Of a stretch of DNA of 64,000 nt, positions 34,161-43,268 are shown piece after piece. Position numbers and translations under genes: made by a program. The notes under the pieces were generated by a model, which saw nothing but the letters and a program-made list of their open reading frames with translations, was not told the origin of the DNA and searched no databases. The stretch covers positions 1 to 64,000 of the forward strand of contig CALUYD010000008.1 in the NCBI GenBank assembly GCA_944324915.1, given 5' to 3'. Numbering within the stretch: the stretch's first letter is position 1; every line of letters begins with the position of its first letter. This DNA comes from Candidatus Gastranaerophilales bacterium. GTDB lineage: Bacteria > Cyanobacteriota > Vampirovibrionia > Gastranaerophilales > Gastranaerophilaceae.

Positions 34161-34222
34161 TGTCAATCCTTATTTATTGTCAGAAATAAGATAACACAAA
34201 AAGATTTTTTCTTCAAATCCTA

Positions 34223-34879
34223 CTAAAATTTAACGAAAAGTTTTAATTTTCCGTCATTGCCTCTAAAGTTTATCCAGCCTGTTTTTGCTTGATTTTGAAA
34301 ATCCAAAACCTTAACCAAAAGCCAATTTCCTCGAATAAGCCAAGGAGTAATCATTTTTGGCATTTCAAGAGAGCCTATTGAATTTGTCTGTTTTGTAGGG
34401 GCTGAATATAAGACTTTATCAGGTTTTTGCAAATCTTTAAACAAATATAATCCGTACTTTTTACCGAAAATACCAAAAAAATCAGACCAATTATAAAATT
34501 TATTGTTTTCTTCTTCAACCCAACCACAAACGGGTCTTTCGCTTTGATTAAAACAAACCAAGCTCCAGCCTTCAGTCTCATCCAATGTTGTCATAAAAGC
34601 CAAGTTTTTAGATTTTGAATATGCCGCAAAAACTTCATCTATTTGACATCTGTCTTTATTTTTTTCGCAAAATGTTTCTTCTTGCTTGTAGTCAAAATTT
34701 AAAACTTCTAAAACTTCGCCTTCAACTTTTGCTTCCCTTCTCATCACAAGAGGGCTTTTAACCAAAGTATAGCCAATACCGTATCTTCTAAGCGAATTAA
34801 CATAATACGGCATAACATCAGCCATTGCAGTTAAATATAAGTTTAAAAATATAAATAATGCTATAAAAATTTTCTTCAT
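34223..34879 (-). CDS. Secreted protein with SH3-like segments
   Basis: 218 aa with a signal peptide (MKKIFIALFIFLNLYLTAMA). The mature protein is rich in Trp, Tyr and Gly. Two segments look like bacterial SH3 folds: SPLVMRREAKVEGEVLEVLNF near residue 45, and IRGNWLLVKVLDFQNQAKTGWINF near 185. Four cysteines (CEKNKDRC; SLVCFNQSERPVCGW) could form disulfides. Such domains often bind peptidoglycan or metal in the periplasm. On the minus strand TAAAAT lies 7 nt before the ATG. Confidence 0.62.
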   Translation of the reverse strand: MKKIFIALFIFLNLYLTAMADVMPYYVNSLRRYGIGYTLVKSPLVMRREAKVEGEVLEVLNFDYKQEETFCEKNKDRCQIDEVFAAYSKSKNLAFMTTLDETEGWSLVCFNQSERPVCGWVEEENNKFYNWSDFFGIFGKKYGLYLFKDLQKPDKVLYSAPTKQTNSIGSLEMPKMITPWLIRGNWLLVKVLDFQNQAKTGWINFRGNDGKLKLFVKF

Positions 34880-34922
34880 GATTACAATTTTAACCGCTTT
34901 TTTGAAAAAAATCTAAAGTTAT

Positions 34923-36164
34923 TTATTTTTCAAATTGAAATCCGTCTTCTCTCATACGTCTTATAACTTCAGCGAGTTTTTCATCAGAATCTACAACAGA
35001 TATTCTGACATATCTTTTTGCATCTTTATCAAAAGCAGTACCCGGAACTAAAACAATTCCTGATTTTTCTAACATTTCAGAAGCAAATTCCTCGCAATCT
35101 TTAAATCTTTCAGGAATTTCAAGCCACAAATAAAATGTTGCTTTAGGCATTGCAATTTTATAACCAAGAGAATTCAATCCATCAACAAATTTTTGAATTT
35201 TATTTTTAAATTTAATGTTTTGACTATCTATATATTCTTGTCCTTCTTTGCTTTCTAATAAATCTGCGCCAACATATTGAAGAACTTTAAAAATGCCTGT
35301 ATCAACCGTTGATTTAATTCTTGCTAACATACTGACTGCAAGCTCATTACCGCAAGCCCAGCCTAAACGCCAGCCTGTCATTGCGTAAGATTTTGAAAAA
35401 CTATACATTTCAATACAACAATCTTTTGCACCTTTACATTCAAGAGCCGAATGAGGTTTATATTCTTCATCATAATACATTTCACAATATGCATTATCGG
35501 AAATTAAAAGAATGCCGTGTTTATTACAAAAATCAACACAATGTTGTAAATAACTAAATTCACAAGTACAACCCAAAGGATTATTCGGATAATTTATAAC
35601 TATTGCTTTAATCTTTTTAGGGTCGTTACCTTCTTTTATGTATTCTTCTAAAACTTCATCCAAATTAGGTTGGTAATTATTTTCTTTTGTTAATTTAATT
35701 CCGTATGCTCTACCTTTTGCGATTTTAACCATTTGGGTATATGAAGCATACCCCGGAGTAGGAAGCATAATAACATCTTGTTCTTTAGGGTCATCACAAG
35801 GATTAACAAGAGCTCTTATAAGATTAGCTAAACCTTCTTTTGAACCAATCAAAGATACAACTTCGTTTTTAGGGTTTACATCAACATTAAATCTATTTTT
35901 CATATATGTTGAAACACCCTCTAAAAAGCGAACTTCTCCTTTTGGCGTTGAATAAGTATGCAAAGAATCATTTTGCATGTGCTCTGTTGTCTTTTGAATT
36001 GCAAATTCAGGAACTCTATCGACAGGAGCGCCCATAGATAATGCGATAGGGGCCCTATCTTTTGCCTTTAACATTGGTGTCAATTCTATTTGACGAGCTT
36101 TAATTTCAAACATGATATAGTTTTTCATGCCTGTAATTTCGTTGTTAAATAATGTTTTTTCCAT
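34923..36164 (-). CDS. Class I/II pyridoxal-phosphate aminotransferase
   Basis: 413 aa fold-type I aminotransferase. The PLP lysine is K258 in SFSKSYAMTGWRLGW, D223 and Y226 are in SDNAYCEMYYD, and NYPNNPLG at 191-198 is also typical. This clade includes LL-diaminopimelate, aspartate and alanine aminotransferases. I cannot fix the amino acid from the sequence. A GAGGT Shine-Dalgarno precedes the ATG. Confidence 0.85.
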   Translation of the reverse strand: MEKTLFNNEITGMKNYIMFEIKARQIELTPMLKAKDRAPIALSMGAPVDRVPEFAIQKTTEHMQNDSLHTYSTPKGEVRFLEGVSTYMKNRFNVDVNPKNEVVSLIGSKEGLANLIRALVNPCDDPKEQDVIMLPTPGYASYTQMVKIAKGRAYGIKLTKENNYQPNLDEVLEEYIKEGNDPKKIKAIVINYPNNPLGCTCEFSYLQHCVDFCNKHGILLISDNAYCEMYYDEEYKPHSALECKGAKDCCIEMYSFSKSYAMTGWRLGWACGNELAVSMLARIKSTVDTGIFKVLQYVGADLLESKEGQEYIDSQNIKFKNKIQKFVDGLNSLGYKIAMPKATFYLWLEIPERFKDCEEFASEMLEKSGIVLVPGTAFDKDAKRYVRISVVDSDEKLAEVIRRMREDGFQFEK

Positions 36165-36272
36165 ACTTACCTCAGTTTTTTGCTAACTTATTATACAATA
36201 ATTTTTAATAAAAATTAAGTAAATTAATTTAACTTTTAACATTTCGCGGTTTTAAAAAAATAAAAAATAGGG

Positions 36273-36278
36273 TATAAT
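36273..36278 (+). promoter_or_regulatory. -10 box upstream of hpf
   Basis: TATAAT, 47 nt before the hpf ATG, with a weak TTTTAA 17 nt upstream. The leader contains GGAG close to the ATG. Confidence 0.45.
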
Positions 36279-36325
36279 ATATAAATGCGAGATGGAGATT
36301 ATCTGCGCTAGAAACGGAGAAAACT

Positions 36326-36676
36326 ATGCACATTCACGTTAACGGACGTAACATTGAAATTACCGATGCAATTAAGGCTTACGTCAAAGAAAAAGCAGGC
36401 AAAGTTGCAGCACATTACGAACAAATTGATGCAATTGACGCTGTACTATCAGTTATTAAAAACCCCTCCGTTAGTGATTCTCACATAGCAGAGATTAACT
36501 GTAAAATAGGTGGTGAAACTATTCGAGTAGAAGAAAAAGCAGAAAGTATGTATGCTTCAATCGATTTAGTATGCGATAAGCTCGATAGACAAGTTAAAAA
36601 ATTCAAAGAAAAAGGATTATCAAAATCTAAAAACGAATCAATCAGAACAACGCAAATGGAAACTGTTGAAGAATAA
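36326..36676 (+). CDS. hpf: Ribosome hibernation-promoting factor (short form)
   Basis: 116 aa with the YfiA/HPF beta-alpha fold: HIHVNGRNIEITDAIKAYVK at the N-terminus and DLVCDKLDRQVKKFKEKGL. It binds the 30S decoding region and stabilises inactive ribosomes. It lacks the C-terminal dimerisation domain of long HPF. GGAG precedes the ATG. Confidence 0.92.
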   Translation: MHIHVNGRNIEITDAIKAYVKEKAGKVAAHYEQIDAIDAVLSVIKNPSVSDSHIAEINCKIGGETIRVEEKAESMYASIDLVCDKLDRQVKKFKEKGLSKSKNESIRTTQMETVEE

Positions 36677-36679
36677 ATT

Positions 36680-36706
36680 TAAAGGGGTTTTTAAAACCCC
36701 TTTTTT
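36680..36706 (+). terminator. Intrinsic terminator after hpf
   Basis: AAAGGGGTTTT and AAAACCCCTTT form a stem with a one-base spacer and a T-run. The convergent waaA gene ends directly beside it, so the terminator may serve both. Confidence 0.85.
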
Positions 36707-37976
36707 AATGCAAAATTTCTTTTAATTTTTTAACGAGAAACTCAAGCGCTCCTTGATTATTTTGAAAACATCTTTCGCAATTTTTTGAAATATCTTCCCA
36801 ATATTCATTATCGCAAACCAATCTTTCAAGCGTTCTATATAATTCCCACTCGTCATTTACAACAAAAGCTGCTTTTTCACGCTGTAAAATAGAGTAAATA
36901 TCTCTAAAGTTTTTAATGGAAGGACCTGATATAACAGGTTTAGAATAAATTGTTGCTTCAAGAGGGTTGTGTCCGCCTGTATTATTAAAGCTGCCACCAA
37001 TATATGCAATATCAGAAATAGCATACATTTTAGATAATTCTCCTAAAGTATCCAAAATAATTATACTGTTATTTTCAAAAGTATCTTTATTTGTTCTCAA
37101 ACCAAATCTTAAGCCTGCGTCTTTAATAATTTTTTTAACTTCTTCAAGACGAGTTAAATGACGAGGAGCAATAAGAAGTTTTAAATCTAAAACCCTTGTT
37201 CTTAATTGTTTATAGGCTTTTAAAATAATTTCTTCTTCATTAGGGTGGGTTGAACCTGCGATAATTAATTTAGTATCGCCTGCTTTAAGATCAACATCAC
37301 ATTCTTTTTTATCTATTTCAAATTTCAAATTCTTCATAACACAAGTTGTTTTTGAGCTTGCGCCAAGCAAAATAAATCTTTCTTTATCAAGCTCGCTTTG
37401 GCAAAAAATTCCGGAGTAATTAGCTAAAATCAACTTTAAGAAATTTCTGATTTTTATATATGAAGGATAAGATTTATCTGAAATTCTACCGTTTATTATA
37501 TATAAAGGTACATCATGTTCTTTGCAACATAGCGCAAAATTAGGCCATAATTCAGTTTCAGCTATTAAAACTACCTTAGGATTAATGCTTTCTATAAATT
37601 TTTTACATGATTCATAAACATCCAGAGGAAAATATGTAATAAAATCGGCTAATTCACCGTATTTTTTAAATGCTAATTGTTGACCTGTAACCGTTCCTGT
37701 TGTAATTACAAGTTGATAATCCGAAAATTCCTCTTTGATTTTTTTTACTAAATTTTCTAAAGATTGAACCTCGCCAACCGAAACCCCATGAAGCATAATA
37801 ACTTTATCTTCACTAAAATCAGGCATTTTCATCTCGCAAAGTTTTTCTCTTAGTGGGATTGGAGGCTTTTTGTAAATTTTTCTAACTAAATCAATAACAG
37901 GAACTATTGCTTTTATCATAGACGGTGTAATTGATTTATAAATATCAAGACAAATTTCTTCAAATGTTTTAGACAT
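36705..37976 (-). CDS. waaA: 3-deoxy-D-manno-octulosonic acid (Kdo) transferase
   Basis: Attaches Kdo to lipid A precursor at the inner membrane, so the cell builds an LPS core. The start at 37976 is preferred over an upstream one because GAGGAG lies 7 nt before it. The protein is then 423 aa, the family length, beginning MSKTFEEI. LMLHGVSVGEVQSL-type sequence, IIAGSTHPNEEEI and the sugar-nucleotide site GGSFNNTGGHNPLEATIY are the diagnostic motifs. It is divergent from the gene at 38087. Confidence 0.93.
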   Translation of the reverse strand: MSKTFEEICLDIYKSITPSMIKAIVPVIDLVRKIYKKPPIPLREKLCEMKMPDFSEDKVIMLHGVSVGEVQSLENLVKKIKEEFSDYQLVITTGTVTGQQLAFKKYGELADFITYFPLDVYESCKKFIESINPKVVLIAETELWPNFALCCKEHDVPLYIINGRISDKSYPSYIKIRNFLKLILANYSGIFCQSELDKERFILLGASSKTTCVMKNLKFEIDKKECDVDLKAGDTKLIIAGSTHPNEEEIILKAYKQLRTRVLDLKLLIAPRHLTRLEEVKKIIKDAGLRFGLRTNKDTFENNSIIILDTLGELSKMYAISDIAYIGGSFNNTGGHNPLEATIYSKPVISGPSIKNFRDIYSILQREKAAFVVNDEWELYRTLERLVCDNEYWEDISKNCERCFQNNQGALEFLVKKLKEILH

Positions 37977-38028
37977 AGCTATACTCCTCAAAAAATTATA
38001 ATAACACGACATTAGCTTATTGTCGAAT

Positions 38029-38063
38029 TTATTGAAATTATTTTTTTGGAATAATTTCAATAA
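38029..38063. promoter_or_regulatory. Perfect 14 bp inverted repeat in the waaA/38087 divergent region
   Basis: TTATTGAAATTATT (38029-38042) and AATAATTTCAATAA (38050-38063) pair exactly around TTTTTGG. It sits 24 nt before the ATG at 38087. It could be an operator or an mRNA leader hairpin. Confidence 0.45.
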
Positions 38064-38086
38064 TTTGTATCAAAGAAAGAGGAAAA

Positions 38087-39367
38087 ATGAGCATATCAGA
38101 AGCACAAGTCGAAAACATTAAATTTGAAAATTTTATAGAAACAAAAGAAAATGAAGATTTATTTGATAAAACAAAAAGGTTGGATAAAATCCTAAAAAGC
38201 GATATTTTAACAGGTTATGAGGCTCTTGGAATGTTGAGCCTTAATAAACTTTCTTCAATTGTAAAAATCAAAGAAAAAGACGGTTTTTGCCATGATGTTA
38301 TTATGCTTGGTTCTAATTCTTATCTAAACATTGCAAATCACCCAAGAGTAATTAATACAGCCAAGAAAGCTCTTGAAAAATATGGTCTTGGAATGGGTGC
38401 AGTATCTAATTATGCAGGAATTTGTGAACTTCATAAAATTCTTGAGAGGAAAATTGCGAATTTCTATAATTGCGAAGATTGCATATTGTTTCCATCAGGC
38501 TATGGTGCAAATGTAGGTATAATTTCAGCACTTTGCTCCAAAAATGATATTATAATCAATGATAGCGCAAATCATGCTTCTATTATGGATGGTTGCAGAT
38601 TATCCGGTGCACAAATTAAAATATATCCTCACAACAACATGCGCTATTTAGAAAAAATTTTAGATAATATTCCTGATTCTACAACAGGAAGATTGATTAT
38701 AACAGACGGTGTTTTTTCAATGGATGGGGACATTGCAAAACTCGATAAAATTACCGATTTAGCACAAAAATATAAATGCAAAGTTATGGTAGATGATGCT
38801 CATGGTATAGGCGTTGTAGGCAAAAGGGGGAGAGGAAGCGCCAGCTATTATGATGTTTTAGATAAAATTGATTTAAATGTAGCTATGTTATCTAAAGCCC
38901 CAGGGGGAATTGGCGGATTTTGCGCAGCCAAAAGAGAAATTGTTCAATATTTAAGAATTTATTCAAGAACATATTTTTTCTCAACAGCACTAAACGCAAG
39001 CACAACAGCAGGTTTAATAGAAGTTTTTAATCTTTTTGAAAAAGATATGGCAGGAAGAAAAGAACTTCTTAAAAAAACAAAATATCTAAAAGATAAACTT
39101 GATAAAGCAGGCTTTAACACAGGAAATCCGCAAAGCGCCATAATTCCTGTTATGATATATGATGAAGAAAAATTATTCCAACTATATCAAGAATTGAGAT
39201 ACGAAGGAGTTTATGTAAATATTGTGACTTATCCTGCAACAAGAAGAAAAGAATGCAGATTAAGATTATGCGTTATGAAAGATTTAGCATACTGCGAGCT
39301 TGATAGAGCAGCAGATATAATAATTAAAAAAGGCGTTGAATATGGAATTATAAAAAATGAGCCTTAA
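38087..39367 (+). CDS. PLP-dependent alpha-oxoamine synthase
   Basis: 426 aa. It belongs to the family that condenses an amino acid with an acyl-CoA (8-amino-7-oxononanoate synthase, 2-amino-3-ketobutyrate CoA ligase, serine palmitoyltransferase, 5-aminolevulinate synthase). The PLP lysine is K270 in AMLSKAPGGIGG, H163 is in NDSANHAS, and D236/H239 are in DDAHG. The N-terminal ~50 residues are an extra helical segment compared with BioF. No biotin or threonine genes are near, so BioF is not assumed. AGAGG precedes the ATG. Confidence 0.83.
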   Translation: MSISEAQVENIKFENFIETKENEDLFDKTKRLDKILKSDILTGYEALGMLSLNKLSSIVKIKEKDGFCHDVIMLGSNSYLNIANHPRVINTAKKALEKYGLGMGAVSNYAGICELHKILERKIANFYNCEDCILFPSGYGANVGIISALCSKNDIIINDSANHASIMDGCRLSGAQIKIYPHNNMRYLEKILDNIPDSTTGRLIITDGVFSMDGDIAKLDKITDLAQKYKCKVMVDDAHGIGVVGKRGRGSASYYDVLDKIDLNVAMLSKAPGGIGGFCAAKREIVQYLRIYSRTYFFSTALNASTTAGLIEVFNLFEKDMAGRKELLKKTKYLKDKLDKAGFNTGNPQSAIIPVMIYDEEKLFQLYQELRYEGVYVNIVTYPATRRKECRLRLCVMKDLAYCELDRAADIIIKKGVEYGIIKNEP

Positions 39368-39386
39368 TTTAGGCTCATTTTAATTT
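39355..39386 (+). terminator. Terminator overlapping the stop of the 38087 gene
   Basis: AAATGAGCCT and AGGCTCATTT form a 10 bp stem with loop TAATTT, and a T-rich tail follows. The TAA stop is inside the hairpin. Confidence 0.75.
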
Positions 39387-39846
39387 ATTTTGCATTTAAG
39401 AAAGTCTGTACGTTTGTTTGCATGCTTTCTTCTTTAATTTTCCAACCGTTATTTACCTTAGTAAAGATAAAATAAGCAGGTAATCCTGTTTTATCATTTC
39501 TTGGTATTCTTATAGTGCTTACTTTATAGTCGTTACCGATTTTTTCTATTTTTCTATTTGTATAAGCGTTTTTATAATTAACAACTTTAGCTAATTTAGC
39601 ATGACTATCCAATTCTTTTAAATATCTGTCAAAAGGAACTATAACAGTCGCTTGTCCGCCTTGTTTTTTGTTAACTACACGAACAATTTTAGCGTTTTTT
39701 ACATAATAATTAGGAATATTAACAGAATATGCGTTCGCATCTTTTACGTATTTGTCAAATGTTTCTAAAACATCTGTTTTATCATCCGCTAAAGCGCTTA
39801 GTGTCATTGTTGTTAATGCAATAAAAGCTAATAATATTTTTTTCAT
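39385..39846 (-). CDS. Secreted NTF2-like small protein
   Basis: About 153 aa from the ATG at 39846, six codons inside the longest frame and preceded by GGACGG. The signal peptide is MKKILLAFIALTTMTLSALA. The mature part is about 130 aa with a helix (DKTDVLETFDKYVKDANAY) and curved strands (YFIFTKVNNGWKIKEESM), as in the NTF2/DUF4440-like fold. It probably binds a small ligand in the periplasm; no catalytic residues stand out. Confidence 0.66.
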   Translation of the reverse strand: MKKILLAFIALTTMTLSALADDKTDVLETFDKYVKDANAYSVNIPNYYVKNAKIVRVVNKKQGGQATVIVPFDRYLKELDSHAKLAKVVNYKNAYTNRKIEKIGNDYKVSTIRIPRNDKTGLPAYFIFTKVNNGWKIKEESMQTNVQTFLNAK

Positions 39847-39871
39847 CAATCCGTCCTTTTCCATAATTATA

Positions 39872-42697
39872 CTATAAATATTTTGCCAAGTACTTACCCG
39901 TATAGCTTGTTTTTGATTTTACTATTTGCTCGGGTGTTCCTTTGAAAACCACTTCTCCACCGCCATCTCCGCCTTCTGGACCTAAATCAATTATCCAATC
40001 GGCACATTTGATTATATCCATATTATGTTCAATAATCAAAACCGTATTGCCATTATCAGCAAGTTGGTGAAGTATTTTCATTAATTTATCGACATCATAA
40101 AAATGAAGTCCCACCGAAGGCTCATCTAGAACATACAATGTTTTTCCTGTTGCTCTTTTGTTTAATTCAAGAGCCAATTTAACCCTTTGAGCTTCTCCGC
40201 CGGATAAAGTTGTAGCGCTTTGACCTAATTTTATATAATCTAAACCTACGTCATAGAGCGTTTGAAGCCTTGTTGCAATTTTTGGAACATTCTTGAAAAA
40301 TTCTAAAGCCTCGCTAACAGACATTTCTAAGACATCAGATATACTTTTTCCTTTGTATTTTACCTCCAGCGTTTCTTGATTATATCTTTTTCCTTTGCAT
40401 ACATCACATGTAACGTAAACATCAGATAAAAAGTTCATTTCAATCTTTAAAACGCCATCACCACAACATTTTTCACATCTTCCGCCTTTAACATTAAAAG
40501 AAAATCTGCCTTGTTTATAGCCTCTCATTTTTGCTTCAGGAGTCATTGCAAATAATTCGCGAATATACGTGAAAACTTCAGTATATGTTGCAGGGTTAGA
40601 CCTTGGAGTTCTTCCAATTGGAGATTGATCAACTATAACAAGTTTATCAATATTTTTAAACCCTTTTATTAAATCTACCCCTTGAGGCTTTGGTTTATTT
40701 TTCAACAATTCAAAACGAGCATATTCAGATACAATATCGCTAACTAAAGTTGATTTGCCTGAGCCTGATACTCCTGTTATTGCAACGATTTTACCTAGAG
40801 GAATATTTACATCAATATTTTTTAAATTGTTTTTATGAGCATTTTTAACTTCTAAAAACTCGCCATTTCCCTCACGTCTTTTTTTAGGAACAGGAATTTC
40901 AAGTTTATGAGATAAATATTGACCTGTTAGCGAATTAGGTGAATTTTTAATATCTTCCAGGGTTCCGGATGCCACTATATTTCCGCCTTTTACACCGGCA
41001 TAAGGACCAATATCCACTATAAAATCAGCAGCATTCATAGTATCTTCATCATGCTCAACCACGATTAAAGTATTACCCAGATTTCTTAATTTCATCAAAG
41101 TTGATATTAACATATCATTATCACGTTGATGAAGCCCAATTGAAGGCTCATCCAGAACATATAATACGCCTGATAAACCGGAGCCTATTTGAGTTGCAAG
41201 CCTAATTCTTTGAGCTTCTCCGCCTGATAAAGTTCCAGCACTTCTTGCAAGCGTTAAATATCCTAAACCTACATCAATCAAGAATTTCAGTCTTGCTCTA
41301 ATCTCATCTAAAACTTGACGAGCAATTTTTAATTTAAATTCATCCAATGTTAAATATAATTCTTGAATAAACTCATATTCTTTTAAGACTGATTTTGAGC
41401 AAAATTCAAATATATTTAAATTATTTATTTTAACGCTAAGCGCAAAAGGATTTAATCTTCCACCGCCACAAGCCTTACAAGGGTTGGTTATCATGTATTT
41501 TTCAATTTCAGCTCTGATTAAATCGCTATCTGATTCATATTTTTTAGTTAAATATGGAATTACTCCCTGATAGCTCATAACGTGCGTTCTATAATGTTTT
41601 GTGCCAAAATCGGCATAAGTTAATTTAATTTTTTCATCACCGTTTCCATATAAAATTATTCCTTTTTGAGCAGGAGATAGTGATTTAAAAGGTGCTTCAA
41701 AATCGATTTTATAATGTTCACAAACGCTTTTTAAAATATCAGAATAATATGGATTAGCTGTCTTTGCCCAAGGGTATATAGCTCCTTGTGCTAGAGATTT
41801 TTCGCTATCCGGCACAACTAAATCAGGTGAAATTTCAAAATGAGCACCAATACCATGACACACAGGACATGCGCCATAAGGATTATTAAAACTCATTAAA
41901 CGAGGAGTTAATTCTTCAAAACTTATGTTGCAATTAGGACATGCCAGATTTTGCGAAAAAATAATATCTGAATTATCATCCAATTTATTAACTATCATAA
42001 GCCCATCTGCTCGCAACAGCGCAGTTTGAGCCGAATCAAAAATGCGAGATTTAGCACTTTCTTTTACAATAATTCTATCTACAACTATCTCAATAGTATG
42101 TTTTTGAGTTTTATTTAATTCAATTTCATCTTCTTCTAAGTTATAGATTTTACCATCTATTCTAACTCTCATAAAGCCTTCAGATAAAAGAGCTGAGAGC
42201 ATTTGTTTATATTCACCTTTTTTTGCTCTTACTATTGGGGATAGTATTTGGATTTTGGTGCCTTCTTCTAAAGATAATATTCTATCTACCATTTCATCAA
42301 TTGTTTGAGGCACAATAACTCTACCGCACTTAGGGCAGTGAGGAGTTCCCACTCTTGCATATAAAAGTCTTAAATAATCGTATATTTCAGTAATTGTCCC
42401 GACTGTTGAGCGAGGATTATTTGAGGTTGATTTTTGATCGATTGAAACTGCAGGAGATAAACCGTCAATTCGCTCTACATCAGGCTTATCCATTTGACCC
42501 AAAAATTGTCTTGCATAAGCTGATAGGCTTTCAACATATCTTCTTTGACCTTCAGCAAAAATAGTGTCAAATGCTAAAGAGCTTTTACCAGACCCTGAAA
42601 CCCCTGTAAAAACAGTTAATTCACCTTTAGGGATTTTTAAATCAACCGAATTTAAATTATGCTCATTTGCTTTATAAATTTCAATAAAGTTATTCAT
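39872..42697 (-). CDS. uvrA: Excinuclease ABC subunit A
   Basis: DNA-damage recognition ATPase of nucleotide excision repair. The start at 42697 is chosen because TATAAT lies exactly 6 nt before it and the protein then begins MNNFIEIYKANEHNL, the family start (941 aa). Two ABC modules are seen, with P-loops GVSGSGKSSLAFD and GVSGSGKSTLVSD and signatures LSGGEAQRIRLA and LSGGEAQRVKLA. Zinc-binding cysteines occur at CPKCG, CPNC...CPVC and CEKCCGDG...CDVCKG. An SOS-type box is not visible. Confidence 0.96.
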   Translation of the reverse strand: MNNFIEIYKANEHNLNSVDLKIPKGELTVFTGVSGSGKSSLAFDTIFAEGQRRYVESLSAYARQFLGQMDKPDVERIDGLSPAVSIDQKSTSNNPRSTVGTITEIYDYLRLLYARVGTPHCPKCGRVIVPQTIDEMVDRILSLEEGTKIQILSPIVRAKKGEYKQMLSALLSEGFMRVRIDGKIYNLEEDEIELNKTQKHTIEIVVDRIIVKESAKSRIFDSAQTALLRADGLMIVNKLDDNSDIIFSQNLACPNCNISFEELTPRLMSFNNPYGACPVCHGIGAHFEISPDLVVPDSEKSLAQGAIYPWAKTANPYYSDILKSVCEHYKIDFEAPFKSLSPAQKGIILYGNGDEKIKLTYADFGTKHYRTHVMSYQGVIPYLTKKYESDSDLIRAEIEKYMITNPCKACGGGRLNPFALSVKINNLNIFEFCSKSVLKEYEFIQELYLTLDEFKLKIARQVLDEIRARLKFLIDVGLGYLTLARSAGTLSGGEAQRIRLATQIGSGLSGVLYVLDEPSIGLHQRDNDMLISTLMKLRNLGNTLIVVEHDEDTMNAADFIVDIGPYAGVKGGNIVASGTLEDIKNSPNSLTGQYLSHKLEIPVPKKRREGNGEFLEVKNAHKNNLKNIDVNIPLGKIVAITGVSGSGKSTLVSDIVSEYARFELLKNKPKPQGVDLIKGFKNIDKLVIVDQSPIGRTPRSNPATYTEVFTYIRELFAMTPEAKMRGYKQGRFSFNVKGGRCEKCCGDGVLKIEMNFLSDVYVTCDVCKGKRYNQETLEVKYKGKSISDVLEMSVSEALEFFKNVPKIATRLQTLYDVGLDYIKLGQSATTLSGGEAQRVKLALELNKRATGKTLYVLDEPSVGLHFYDVDKLMKILHQLADNGNTVLIIEHNMDIIKCADWIIDLGPEGGDGGGEVVFKGTPEQIVKSKTSYTGKYLAKYL

Positions 42698-42703
42698 AGT
42701 GAA

Positions 42704-42709
42704 ATTATA
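42704..42709 (-). promoter_or_regulatory. -10 box of a probable leaderless promoter (uvrA)
   Basis: On the minus strand TGC-TATAAT then TTCACT precede the uvrA ATG. There is no Shine-Dalgarno. Confidence 0.6.
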
Positions 42710-42787
42710 GCATGTCAATTTTTCAAATTTAAAAAGCAATTTTAATTAAATAAATATTAATTTTTGTTACAAAAAAGAATAAATCTC

Positions 42788-42815
42788 TAAAGTCGAATAG
42801 AAAAACTGCCGTAAA
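42788..42815 (+). promoter_or_regulatory. Sigma-28-like promoter
   Basis: TAAAGT (42788-42793) and GCCGTAAA (42808-42815) with 14 nt between them, the same spacing and -10 as the site at 10513. Confidence 0.65.
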
Positions 42816-42859
42816 TAATTACATAAGACAATAAAGCATTAAACAATAAGGAGAAGACA

Positions 42860-43246
42860 ATGGACGTTAATCAAGTAAGGTTTGGAGAATACTACATAGG
42901 AACTTCAAACAGAAGAAGTGCAAACAAAGAACGTGAAGCACAAAAAGAAGAACAAGCACCTAACATGCAAGCGCAAGCTATGCCAAGTGCCGATAGGGAA
43001 GATATTTTAAACGCATTAAATATCACAGGAACACAAAACCTTGCTTTTGTATCAAAAACAGAAGTACAAGCGCCAAATCCTGCTGATTATTTAGATGAAG
43101 CAAGAATTAGTGATATTGAAGCCATGATGGCAGAATTTGACAACGGAGTTAATCAAGTTGCAGACATTATAGAAGCGGAATTTCCAAATATGTTTGCGCC
43201 TGATGTTAAAAATTCTATGGCAGCAAGAATATTCGCTGCCGAATAA
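42860..43246 (+). CDS. Unknown protein, probable flagellar-regulon member
   Basis: 128 aa, hydrophilic. The first 17 residues (MDVNQVRFGEYYIGTSN) are a small hydrophobic/aromatic motif. A charged Q/E/K/A-rich linker follows (~18-45), then a helical part ending MFAPDVKNSMAARIFAAE. No signal peptide or cysteine. A GGAG Shine-Dalgarno is 7 nt upstream. A sigma-28-like promoter precedes it and flagellin lies 2.3 kb downstream. Function unknown; it might be a small flagellar axial, chaperone or anti-sigma type protein. Confidence 0.62.
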   Translation: MDVNQVRFGEYYIGTSNRRSANKEREAQKEEQAPNMQAQAMPSADREDILNALNITGTQNLAFVSKTEVQAPNPADYLDEARISDIEAMMAEFDNGVNQVADIIEAEFPNMFAPDVKNSMAARIFAAE

Positions 43247-43268
43247 GAGAAGTTTTCCTTATTCTCCT

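Noticed and set aside
38087-39367. Naming the gene bioF or kbl
   Set aside because: The fold fits several enzymes and no pathway gene is adjacent.
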